From Cercis canadensis (lineage: Eukaryota; Streptophyta; Magnoliopsida; Fabales; Fabaceae), in the NCBI GenBank assembly GCA_003255065.1, contig QAOA01008552.1:116801-180800 (forward strand): DNA of 64,000 bases, in the 5' to 3' direction. Of the stretch, positions 49,501 through 58,441 are shown piece by piece. The notes under the pieces are model-generated. The model was not told the DNA's origin, did no database searches, and saw only the letters and a program-made list of their open reading frames with translations. Both the position numbers and the translations under genes were made by a program. Each line of letters begins with the position of its first letter. The first letter of the stretch is position 1.

Positions 49501-51148
49501 TATATAACTTGATCTCTGGGACAAGAAGAGCAAATGATTCTCAAAACAATACTGCCACCAACTTTCCATGTGCTTTTTTATAGCATTGTTATTGAAATCA
49601 TTGAGTTTGAATTCTCATCAGAATTACAAGTCCTCAAATTCAAGATATTAAGATTCAAGAGGATACCGGACACATTTCTTGCCTCTATATTCTGCTATAT
49701 AGAAAACCAGTTCAGGACTTGAGAATGGTAGTACACAGGTAATGCAGTATAGATCCAGATGATGATAGTATCTTAATTCCTTGGAGAAGTGAACTGATTG
49801 CATTGTACTCTGGTTTGGAGTAAATTATTTATTTTTAAAAGAAATCTGTAATGTGCATGTTTTGGAGCACTTCAATTTGATGGATTGAATCATATATCAA
49901 AAGTTGTGAGTTATATTCCTAATCTTTTCTTGTACCATTTTTTGATTTTAATGTAAGATACGATTGTGACCTTGATAAAATAAACTGAATTGAACCACTG
50001 AGGAATATACATATTCACATATAAAAGCATCTGGAAAAGTAACAGGCAGAAAAAGGTGCGCAGGACTGACCGCCTTTGCAAATTCAATTCTAAGCGGGTT
50101 GCCTGCTAGAGGAAAACCTTGTAGTGCTTTCAAGGCATCAATAGCATCTTCATCCCTCTTGAAATTAATGAAAGCATAGCTGCGACCGGGCTGGAAAGCA
50201 ACACTCTCAAGTGGTCCAAACTGTAAGAAATGATGAGCAACTTCATCCTCTACTATGTTGTGTGGTAGATTCCCGACCCAAAGGTGCCTAGAAGGTGGAT
50301 TATTGCTATTGCTATTGCTACGCCCAGTACTGATGCTCTTATCTTCATATCTCGAAGGGTGATCCCTTCTAAACCGCTCCCTTCCTCCTCGACCAGACTA
50401 TTGCCAAAAAGAACAGAAAATCCAGTCTTAGACAAAGCTATATTTGGCTTTTCTCTCTATGTTCTTTGAGAAACAAAAAGAAAATCGCATCAAAATAGAA
50501 ATTAGAATAATGATGGGTTTCATTGCTAGTGTCTTTGAATCAAACAAAATATGGGTAAAATAATAAAAAGTACCAGTCTTAGGCATAGCTATGTTTGGTT
50601 TTCTCTCAATGTTCTTTCAGAACAAAAGCAAAATCTCATCAAACTAGGATTGAAGTAATGGGTTCGCTAAAATACAGAAACCCTAGTTAGGGATTTCATT
50701 GCTAGTGTCTTTGAATCAAAGAAAATATTGCCAAAATAACAAAAAGGTACCAGTCTCAGACATATTTAGTTTTCTCTGTGTTCTTTCAGAGAAAAAAAAA
50801 AAAAGCAAAAGCAAAATCACATCAAATATGGGAATTTAACATAATGGGTTCGCTGAAAAAAAGAAACCCTACTTATGGACTTCATTGCAAGTGTCTTTGA
50901 ATCAAAGAAAATATTGCCAAAATAACAAAGAGTACCAGTCTCGAGTTTGGATTTTTCTGTATGTTCTTTCAGAGACAAGAGCAAAATCGCATAAAATAGA
51001 AATTTAAAATAATGGGTTCCCTAGAACGAAGAAACCCTGGGTAAGGACTTCATTGCCAGTGTTTTTGAATCAAAGAAACCGATATGCGAGAAAAACAAAA
51101 GGTAACATAAAGCTAACGGTAGTTGAAAGCTGGTATGCAACTGACCAT
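37576..51148 (-). CDS. FPA-like RNA-binding protein with two RRMs and a SPOC domain
   Basis: Coding exons on the reverse strand are 51148-51146, 50397-50071, 41570-40342 and 38827-37576, together 2811 nt and 936 aa, all in phase. RRM1 is about residues 39-110 (HLWVGNLP then GRSYAFINF), RRM2 about 168-240 (VLWIGFP then GRSYAFVRF), and the SPOC domain about 489-614 (WEGTIAKGGTPVCRARCFP, then TTLFLVPPSDFSEKVLKVPG). A Gln/Ser-rich tail follows, ending LLQQIQQGK. SPOC proteins of the FPA group act in co-transcriptional 3'-end choice, and SPOC binds phosphorylated RNA polymerase II C-terminal repeats. The best match I recall is At4g12640, usually about 820 aa. Exon 1 is inferred: ATG followed directly by a GTCAG donor, joined to SGRGGRERFRRD. 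Intron 2 is 8.5 kb. Confidence 0.88.
42547..42573. repeat. GT/GA compound microsatellite
   Basis: A run of GT dinucleotides passes directly into GA dinucleotides inside intron 2 of the FPA-like gene. Confidence 0.85.
43419..43443. repeat. AT microsatellite
   Basis: Pure AT dinucleotide run in intron 2 of the FPA-like gene, adjoining GAGA-rich sequence. Confidence 0.85.
43627..44280 (-). pseudogene. LINE reverse-transcriptase tail relic in the FPA-like intron
   Basis: The reverse strand has two short frames. The downstream one ends SRVLWRRALIAFVRCLWIER followed by NSNI, like the region after the zf-RVT domain of plant LINEs (usual form LW.A...A..W.IW.ERN.R.F). No catalytic domain remains. 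It is antisense-neutral relic sequence within an 8.5 kb intron and the family call is tentative. Confidence 0.45.
46960..47880 (+). repeat. two related T-rich tails, probable LINE 3' ends
   Basis: Segments at about 47190-47310 and about 47760-47880 share GAGGATATCTTA[CT]CCTCC then CTTCTTT..TTTCTT, followed by AAATTTCTT and A/T-rich sequence. This order is typical of plant LINE 3' ends. The intervening sequence has no recognisable gene. It lies in intron 2 of the FPA-like gene. Confidence 0.4.
48050..50070. other. rest of intron 2 of the FPA-like gene, unassigned
   Basis: No feature is recognised beyond AT-rich sequence and a short G-rich run near 49107-49120. The donor side of intron 2 is at 50070-50069 on the reverse strand. 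Confidence 0.4.
50421..51086 (-). repeat. four-copy tandem repeat in intron 1 of the FPA-like gene
   Basis: Units start at about 50421, 50571, 50748 and 50933 (lengths about 150, 177, 185 and 150 bp). Each has CCAGTCT, TTTTCTCT..ATGTTCTTTCAG, AAAATC[GT]CATCAAA, AATGGGTT, a GAAACCCT block (lost from the first), and TTCATTGC.AGTGTCTTTGAATC. Two units end with TATTGCCAAAATAACAAA, matching the sequence at the exon-2 acceptor (reverse strand TTTTGGCAATAG), but with the AG changed to AT. Confidence 0.85.
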
Positions 51149-51399
51149 TAAATAGCGAATAGGGAGTGATATGCAGCAATTTCAACACCAAATCCGATTG
51201 CTTCAACCTAAGAAGTGAAATTCAGAGGCGAAAAAGCTTATAACCACAAGAATTGATTCGCAATTTCTTCTTCTGGTTCAGAATTTGAGGATCAACGAAA
51301 GACAGCGCTGATCTTCAGTCCCCTTTCTACTTCTTACGGTGGCTGAAACATCAATTGCTGCAATTAGGGTTTCGGATTGCGATTAAGCATTCATAATGT

Positions 51400-52200
51400 G
51401 AAGTGGCATAGGAAGGATAAGCTAAATACGGGATTGACAATTTGACTATATGAGGATCTAGGGACAAAGAAATATAAGGAGGTTTCTAAGATAGTGTTGG
51501 CATTTATGTAGTATATATTATTGTATAAAAGAATAATTAATATATGAATGATATTTGTAATTTTGAATAAATAAATTATTTTTAAATTTAATTATAAAAA
51601 TAAAATAAATTATATTTTATATTTAATAAATATATAAAAATTATATATATTTGTTATATAAATATAATATGATATATTTATATAATATTATAGAATTTAT
51701 AAAAAATAAAATATTAGTTGAGCTTATAACCTACTTTTTTTTTTTTGAGGTAACCTAACTATTTTATTTTCACCAAATAAAGTTTATTTTCTTTTTAAAA
51801 AATAAAAAAAAATATTAAAGATATCTATTATATAATATAAAATTACTAAATATCTATAATGTTATGAGATTATTTTCGTTATATATGTAATTATTTAGTT
51901 TTATATTTAAATATAATAATTATATAATAAAATAATCACATATCATTAAGCATTATTTTGATAATTTTTAACGACAAGTACTTTCTTAAAAAATTTATCT
52001 TTTTTCACACTTTATAATCTTTTATTCTAAGTTTTTTTTTTTTGAAAAATTTTATTCTAAGTTTTAAAATATTAGAATAATATTCTCAAAAAAGTTTTAA
52101 AAAAAAACCTTTTTTTATAAAAATGTACAATTAATTTGAATAAATTTTGGGAAGCAAAACAACCCTTAAGTGCTTAATGTCAAATGTAATTTCTTAAGTG
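51400..52200. other. very AT-rich intergenic sequence
   Basis: About 80% A+T with TATATAA and poly-A/T runs. It is upstream of the FPA-like gene. No gene or defined element was found. Confidence 0.55.
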
Positions 52201-52225
52201 CTTGATGGCCCTGTCGCTCCCAGTG

Positions 52226-52797
52226 TTTGCTGGAGCCCTCCGGAGTCGAGGTGGATTAAAGTCAACTCTGATGGGGCGTCGAAGGGGACCCTGGGCCGGC
52301 GGGCTGTGGAGCGCTGTTGAGGGATGTTAATGGCGAGTGGGTGGCTGGTGTAGTTCGTAACCTGGGCACCTCTTCAGCTTTTAATGCTGAGCTATGGGGC
52401 ATGTTGGATGGGCTGGAAATGGCTTGGCGGTTGGGGTATAGGAAGGTTATTTTGGAAACTGACTCTAGGAATGCAGTGGTGAGTCTGTCTAGCAAGGGTA
52501 GAGCTGGAGGTTTGCATGTCTAGTTGTTGAAGAAGATTTCGAGTATGTTGGATAAAGCCTGGCACGTGGAGGTGCAACATATCGCCCGAAGAGGGAACTC
52601 GTGCGCAGACTGGATGGCCAACTTTAGCCTTGGGCAATCGTTGGGAGTTTTGCATCTTTCGGCTCCTCCCCAAGATTTACTACATTTGCTTGTGTATGAT
52701 GAATTGGGGCACCTTTTGCCCCCTGTTTCTGTTTCTGGTGTGTAGCTGTGGTTTTTGGGCTTCTGCCCCGTTATTATACCAAAAAAAAAAAAAATCT
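52226..52797 (+). pseudogene. LINE-type RNase H (RVT_3) domain with poly-A end
   Basis: Forward frames encode WIKVNSDGASKG, then after a stop and frame slip RDVNGEWVAGVVRNLG, AFNAELWGMLDGLEMAW, ILETDSRNAVVSL and HIARRGNSCADWMA. These are the ordered D-E-D-H/D blocks of the RNase H domain found at the 3' end of plant LINEs. Stops at about 52317 and 52521 break it. A poly-A tract at 52781-52794 marks the 3' end. The upstream reverse transcriptase is missing, as expected for 5'-truncated LINE insertion. Confidence 0.8.
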
Positions 52798-52978
52798 NCT
52801 AATATATAATTGTCATGTTTATAATATATAGTTATCATGTTTAAAAGTTATTAAACATAAATAGAATAATTATGTATATAAAATAAAAAAAAATCACTTA
52901 TTATCCAGCATGGCTAAGTAACCACCACCGATTCCGACGCATGATTTTCCAATAACACGGGAAAGTATAACCTTGTAG

Positions 52979-53893
52979 ATTTCATAAGGTGAGTATTATG
53001 CTACCCCCTCTAAGAGGAGGGTAACACTACCCCTACCTAGTAATTTTAGAGTTGTTGCAAAAATATCAAAAAATTGAATTATTTAATATGTGTTAAAACC
53101 TTAGAAGCACCGGGACGTCAAAATTGGGTGCGTCCTCGTTTCGGGGACGGGGATGAAACGCGAAATGCGTTTCCCAGTGTAGAGATGGAAAAAAATTCGT
53201 TTCTCAGGAGTTTTTTTCGAGTTTAACATTTCGAAACTCCAAGTTTCGTCAAAAAAACGCGTGCGAAACCGGAAGGAGAAACCGGACAATTTCGAACGGC
53301 GTCGTTTTGGATGACCAGTAACTGCCTTAAGTGGAACGGCGTCGTTTCGCGCAGGACCGGTCCCTCACCTTAGTGGAACGACGCCGTTTCGTGCAGGACC
53401 GGTCCCTGACTTTAGTGGAATGACGCCATTTTGGAGTGGTTTGGCAGCTGAATTCGAGCCAAAACGGCACCGTTTCGCGTAGAGCCCCCTTCTTCTTCCC
53501 CAACCCGATTTCACAACCTAAATTGCCTAATTTTTTCACTATTTTCACCTTAGTTGTTATTTATTTGCTAAGGATTTATGTTGATATTTTGTAATGTTTG
53601 AGAATTTTAAAAATTGTTCATTCTAATGATTTTTAGTTGATATTTGTTAAGGATTTGATACATAATNACGTGTTAAGAAACAACTTTTTTAAGTTTACTT
53701 TTTGGCACGTTTTTTTTATATTATGTCGTTCTTACATTTTAGGAGAAAATGTGTATTCTAACATATTAAATTACTCAATTTTTTGAAATCTTCGCAACGA
53801 CACTAAAATTACATTGTAAGTCCTATTGAATCTCACCCAAAAAGTGCTACCCTCTCTAGAAGAGTGGGTAACATAGGGCTCACCATTTCATTA
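52979..53893. mobile_element. non-autonomous Mutator-like element (897 bp) with 9-bp target duplication
   Basis: The element is 52988-53884. Ends GGTGAGTATTATGCTACCCC and GGGTAACATAGGGCTCACC are inverted repeats of about 100 bp that include GTTGCAAAAATATCAAAAAA / TTTTTTGAAATCTTCGCAAC. It is flanked by ATTTCATAA (52979-52987) and ATTTCATTA (53885-53893), a 9-bp duplication with one mismatch, which fits Mutator-type transposition. No transposase is present. The interior holds the GC-rich minisatellite at 53290-53480 and a single-N join at 53667. Confidence 0.8.
53290..53480. repeat. GC-rich minisatellite with AACG(G/A)CG(T/C)CGTTT units
   Basis: About four units of 45-58 bp are seen. Each has a near-palindrome such as AACGGCGTCGTTT or AACGACGCCGTTT, then CAGGACCGGTCCCT and CTTAGTGG. 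It is much richer in CpG than its AT-rich surroundings and lies inside the Mutator-like element. Confidence 0.75.
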
Positions 53894-54334
53894 TTAAAGA
53901 CGTAAAAATAACAATGCCTTCTAGCATGTGATGATAGTAAGAGAATAAGTGGGACTGCAACAAACGTCTTCCATGATCTGTGAACTCAGCCAAACACTAC
54001 ACAGGTAATAGCCTGCCATATTAACAGATCTATACAGTTGTACAGTATTACACAAATATAAACAAGGCACGCAGAAAGTACCTGACCTTAAAGGGAGCTC
54101 TAAGGTTCAAAATATGGGAAAGTTAAATGAAAACTGACATGGGTCATGCCTCAATTGTTTCAAACATTCATCAAAACATAAGATCCATTGAGAGTAGTGG
54201 AATGTAGAATCTAGAAATAACTCAATGGCACAAGACTACGAAAGTGAGGGCTTCTTAAAAATTACAAAAGCAATTTGGTAAAATATTTTGAAATGTGGGG
54301 GCCAATACCCCCGGCCCTCATAAATTCGTCGCTA

Positions 54335-54700
54335 TGTATATGTGGGAATCCATGCCCTCTTGCAAATGTGAAAAAGAAAAAAAAGAACTCTAGCATGACA
54401 AGGAAAGGGAAGCAGAGGGAGGCATTCGTTTATGGAATTATTTGTGTGCTACAACATGGAGAATTTTCACAAACGTTAGCCATACTTCATTCCACATAAA
54501 CAGATTGATATAGNCACTTTGTATATGTGGGAATCCATGCCCTCTTGCAAATGTGAAAAAGAAAAAAAAGAACTCTAGCATGACAAGGAAAGGGAAGCAG
54601 AGGGAGGCATTCGTTTATGGAATTATTTGTGTGCTACAACATGGAGAATTTTCACAAACGTTAGCCATACTTCATTCCACATAAACAGATTGATATAGAT
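54335..54700. repeat. unmerged contig overlap
   Basis: 54335-54513 and about 54520-54700 are near-identical copies (TGTATATGTGGGAATCCATG through AACAGATTGATATAG) around the single N at 54514. This is an assembly join and not a biological duplication. Confidence 0.85.
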
Positions 54701-54846
54701 AATGTTGTGCTTCTTACAATGAATCAGCAGAAAAGTACTAGAAGCAAGTAGAACATGTCATTATTCCAGCACATAACTATCCAAGAAGCTATTTCTACTG
54801 GCATAGAACATACCACCACTCCATTTCTCTTCCTGTCAAAGAGAAG

Positions 54847-55989
54847 TCATTGGGATAAAGAATCAACCTTACAAGCTAATTGCGGAAAATACCAGAATGC
54901 CCTATCCATGAGAAAAGTTGGCATCCGACCACCAGGCTCTATAGAAATCTCTTTAGAAAATCTAGTATCCAAGGAATGTGCAGTGAATCTCTCACCAGAG
55001 TATCCAACACTGAATATGGAGCAATTGTGAGCATTTTCGCAGCCTTTCCATTTAGCTTCAGTGCAAAACGGTAAGGTACCCTCGCAATCACCAATGAACA
55101 AGGCCTGATCACCCAACCTCCTCTGTCTTATCCATGACTTTGTCAAAAAGTTCAACTCATAAACTTCAAAAACTTCATAATACTTATTATCAGCTTTCCT
55201 AATGACCAAGAGGTGCTCACTGGAAGCCACAAGCTGCATTTTACAACCGATGCGTTTGCGAATTCTTTTCACTTCAAGAAGTTTGAAATAAGGAGCTGAA
55301 CTTGGATCAAACACACCAATTTTGCCATGGCTGGTTAAAAAGTATATCTTTCCCTTAAAGAAAGCTCCATCAACAATCCACCAAGGATTTGCAATTTGAA
55401 ATTTATGGACAGTCCAATGGTTATCACTAGATCTACAAAATTGCAAATATGGGTGGCCTGGAGAGAAACCAACAATCACATATTCTCCTCTCGGAATGGT
55501 TAAAGATGCAAGGATTACTCGGCATAAGGGATATGGAGAGCTGGGGAAATGGAGCTCATGTCTTGTAATAGGATTCAAGAGCCAAAGGGGACTTTTCACG
55601 TTATCATGTTTGTTTTGAAAGACCAAGTAACCACCAGCGATTCCAAGACATAATTTTCCAATAAGACTGGGAAGTAGTGCTCTGTAGTTTTTCTTATCAG
55701 AAATGTTGTAGAAGAAACAGCAAGAACTTCTAATATGTGCTGGTAAAAGGAGAATATGTGGGGACTGGGATGCCATGAAATCTTTCCTATATGCTGCAAC
55801 GTATGACTTCCAAGATCTACAAACACAGCCAAACAGGATATAGTCTATCATGCCAAGGCGCTTTGCTATTAGGCCTAGCAGATCTTCTGGGAGCTCTGAC
55901 CAGGGTCTCCAATCTCTATCCTCAGCCATCTTCATCCTTTTACGACTGGCCCCATTGAGACTCAATTTCAGATCCTCTCCAATCATCAT
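54847..55989 (-). CDS. F-box protein with DUF295-type beta-propeller
   Basis: One uninterrupted frame, 380 aa from the chosen Met at 55989. The F-box is near the N-terminus (WSELPEDLLGLIAKRLGMID, then FGCVCRSWKSY). DUF295/KIB-like C-terminal blocks follow (LWLLNPITRHELHFP, VIVGFSPGHPYLQFCR, WTVHKFQ, DGAFFKGKIYFLTSHGKIGV, YYEVFEVYELNFLTKSW, LDTRFSKEISIEPGG). Such proteins recruit targets to an SCF ubiquitin ligase through SKP1, and the target is unknown. The frame stays open to 56091, but those residues look non-conserved and an intron acceptor (TGGTAAG) lies just before 55998, so the 5'UTR is probably spliced. A later start at MAEDRDW is also possible. A broken tandem copy lies at 52905-54180. 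Confidence 0.85.
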   Translation of the reverse strand: MMIGEDLKLSLNGASRKRMKMAEDRDWRPWSELPEDLLGLIAKRLGMIDYILFGCVCRSWKSYVAAYRKDFMASQSPHILLLPAHIRSSCCFFYNISDKKNYRALLPSLIGKLCLGIAGGYLVFQNKHDNVKSPLWLLNPITRHELHFPSSPYPLCRVILASLTIPRGEYVIVGFSPGHPYLQFCRSSDNHWTVHKFQIANPWWIVDGAFFKGKIYFLTSHGKIGVFDPSSAPYFKLLEVKRIRKRIGCKMQLVASSEHLLVIRKADNKYYEVFEVYELNFLTKSWIRQRRLGDQALFIGDCEGTLPFCTEAKWKGCENAHNCSIFSVGYSGERFTAHSLDTRFSKEISIEPGGRMPTFLMDRAFWYFPQLACKVDSLSQ

Positions 55990-56429
55990 ATATTCCTTAC
56001 CACAGAAGAACAAGTCAAAAACAAATAAACAACTTAGTAATATAGAACTGCTGTTATTAACCAAGTTTAGATTCATCCTTGAGCGAGTCAATCACAAAAA
56101 GACCAGCTACAAAAGCTGAGGCCAGAAATTATTACACTAGATACAAGCTTAATTACGAGAATTGATCATGTTTGGATAGAGAAGCACTTGATTCAAAAAA
56201 AGTACTTTTTTAAGCAAAAGCGGAAGCTGCAGAAGCTTTATTTCTGGATTTCTCCAAGAGCCCCAATTTTGACTTAATAAAGTGCTTTTAAAAGCAATGT
56301 GAAGCTCATCTAAACATATAAAACGCACTCTGAGAATATGGATTTTGTTTCTTTCATACAATTCTGAATTCAAAAGATAAATAAAACAGCACAGTATAAC
56401 TCAAACTGAGGGCATACAGGAAGCACCTG

Positions 56430-57580
56430 ACCTTAGATCCTCTATATACTACTTTACTCCAATTCCAAGGTGTAAAAAAGGGGAAAATTGAAAAACGACG
56501 TGGGTCATGCTTCATTTCTCAAAATTTAGTCAGAACATTTCTTAAAACTTAAAAGAATTTGGCCAACTAATGATAAATATGAAATCATCAAAAAAATGCA
56601 TGTCCTATGCATACAAAATACTCCAATTCTCTGATTATAACCTGTACAGGCATTCCCACTTCTCAAAACGCAATAGGACCTTAGACAATATATATATTAC
56701 TCCAACTCCAAGGTGTAAAAATGGGGAAAATTGAAAAACGGCATGGGTCATGCCTCATTTCTGAACATTTTCTCAAACATTTGTTAAAAATTAAAAGAAT
56801 TGGGCCAAACTATTGATAAACATAAAAAGCATCGCAAAATGCATGTCCTATGCATACAAAATAATCAAGTCCCTGACTTTTTACCTGTACAGGCATTAAT
56901 TCCCAAAATGCAATAGGACCACAGACTATCTATATATTACTCCAACTCCAAGGTGCAAACATGGGGAAAATTCAAAAATGACATGGGTCAAGCCTCATTT
57001 TTCAACATTTTCTCAAATATTTGTTAAAAAATTTGGCCAAACTAATGATAAATATGAAAAGCATCATAAAATGCATGTCTTATGCATATAAAATAATCCA
57101 AGTCTCTGACTTTTTACCTGTATAGGTACTCCCACTTCTCAAAATGCAATAGGACCATGGACTATCTATATATTACTCCAACTCCAAGGTGCAAAAATGG
57201 GGAAATTGAAAAATGACATGGGTCAAGCCTCATTTTTCAATATTTTCTCAAACATTTCTTAAAAAATTTGGCCAAACTAATGATAAGCATCACAAAATGC
57301 ATGTCCTATGCATACAAAATAATCCAAGTCTCTGATTTTTTACTTGTATAGGTACTCCCACTTCTCAAAATGCAATAGGACCATGCAAAAATGGGGAAAA
57401 TTGAAAAATGACACGGGTCAAGGCTCATTTTCAATATTTTCTCAAACATTTGTCAAAAAATTTGGCCAAACTAATGATAAATATGAAAAGCATCACAAAA
57501 TGCATCTCCTATGATACAAAATAATCAAGTCTCTGACTTTTTACCTGTATAGGTACTCCCCCTTCTCAAAATGCAATAGT
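56430..57580 (-). repeat. five-copy tandem repeat upstream of the F-box gene
   Basis: Units are anchored at about 56456, 56699, 56939, 57175 and 57385 (periods about 243, 240, 236 and 210 bp). Each has ACTCCAACTCCAAGGTG, GACATGGGTCAAGCCTCA, TTTGGCCAAACTAATGAT, ATGCATGTCCTATGCAT and TTTTTACCTGTA.AGG. On the gene strand the last part reads CTATACAG/GTAAAAAG, a good splice donor, so each unit may repeat the end of a 5'UTR exon plus the start of its intron. Confidence 0.85.
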
Positions 57581-58072
57581 GCCCACAAAGAACCGTATTT
57601 GGCAATCGGCAGCAAAACCCCAAAACTGATCAAGCAGATATTGTATAAAGGAGTGGTTAGTTATAGCAAAACGCAAAAAGAAATCTGCTTGGTGAAGAAG
57701 GAGATACTTATAATGGAAACATAAAAGAAAGCACAATTCCAAATACCTTGCTAATAGCAACTGAAATTGAGCAAAATGTGGAGTAGGAAGCATATATCCC
57801 TGATAGATACGATCGAGTTTTGCATTTGACTCATATTTTTCTTTTGTTTGCTTAAGGTTTAGCAAACAGAGTCTTGAGCTGTTTAACAGTTTCACTCCAC
57901 TACAAACGACGCCTCGTTTATCTGAAATTGCAGATATGCATTTCATTCGCGCGTTCTCATAACCGACGAAAGCTACTACCACCGTTTTAATTTTATTTTA
58001 TTTTAATAATTTACTTTAATTATAAGGAAAAATATATTTTAATTAAGAAAACCTGTTTTGTTTTGTTATGGT
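57581..58072 (-). promoter_or_regulatory. probable promoter and 5'UTR exon of the F-box gene
   Basis: This stretch lies upstream of the repeat array on the reverse strand. It contains a long open frame at 57982-57566 with no recognisable protein motif, better explained as leader sequence. The assignment is inferred only from position and the donor-like CTATACAG/GTAAAAAG downstream. Confidence 0.35.
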
Positions 58073-58441
58073 AGTTGCTAGGCTATTTTTTACTAAAAAT
58101 GGGAAGTAGCATTACATCTTTGATTTTTTTTTATGGAGAGAGATTCACATTTTAATTTTGATGTCATTATAAATATATCAAAAAATTGAGTTATTTATTA
58201 TATTAGATTTTCTATAAAATGCATAAATAGAGTGATACATGTTAAAAAAATAAATTAAAATATTATTTTTTAACCCAAATAAACTTAAATTCTATTAACT
58301 ATTTAATAATTTGTCTCACATTTAGTGTCTCAATTATTTTTGAGAGCTTCATAATAACACTAAAATTAAGATGTTGGTTCCTCCTTATGAGAAGGATGCA
58401 ACACTATTTCTATTATTAGTGGGAGATAACTTAGCAATCAT
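58073..58441. mobile_element. MITE-like inverted repeat (family 2)
   Basis: The arms GTAGTTGCTAGGCTATTTTT..AAAAATGGGAAGTAGCATTA and ATGCAACACTATTTCTATTA..GGGAGATAACTTAGCAATC-type sequence are imperfect reverse complements. The interior TATATCAAAAAATTGAGTTA is shared with the Mutator-like element at 52988-53884 and resembles 21974-22254. Confidence 0.6.

Larger units (their letters stand above)
52905..54180 (-). pseudogene. F-box gene copy, deleted and split by a transposon
   Basis: Left piece 52905-52987 matches the intact F-box gene at about 55625-55700 (the LCLGIAGGYLVF region), and right piece 53885 to about 54000 matches 55700-55850 (the CVCRSWKSY region) with internal deletions. A stretch at about 54075-54180 matches the repeat unit upstream of the intact gene (GACATGGGTCATGCCTCA). 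Order and strand agree with a tandem duplication of the F-box locus. The copy has lost its F-box start and its C-terminal half and is interrupted by an 897-bp element. Confidence 0.8.

Noticed and set aside
50421-57580. regular repeats considered as a CRISPR array
   Set aside because: Units are long, diverged and contiguous without unique spacers, and the genome is clearly plant nuclear DNA.
57566-57982. 138-codon reverse-strand frame upstream of the F-box gene
   Set aside because: No recognisable domain and biased composition. It is more likely leader sequence.
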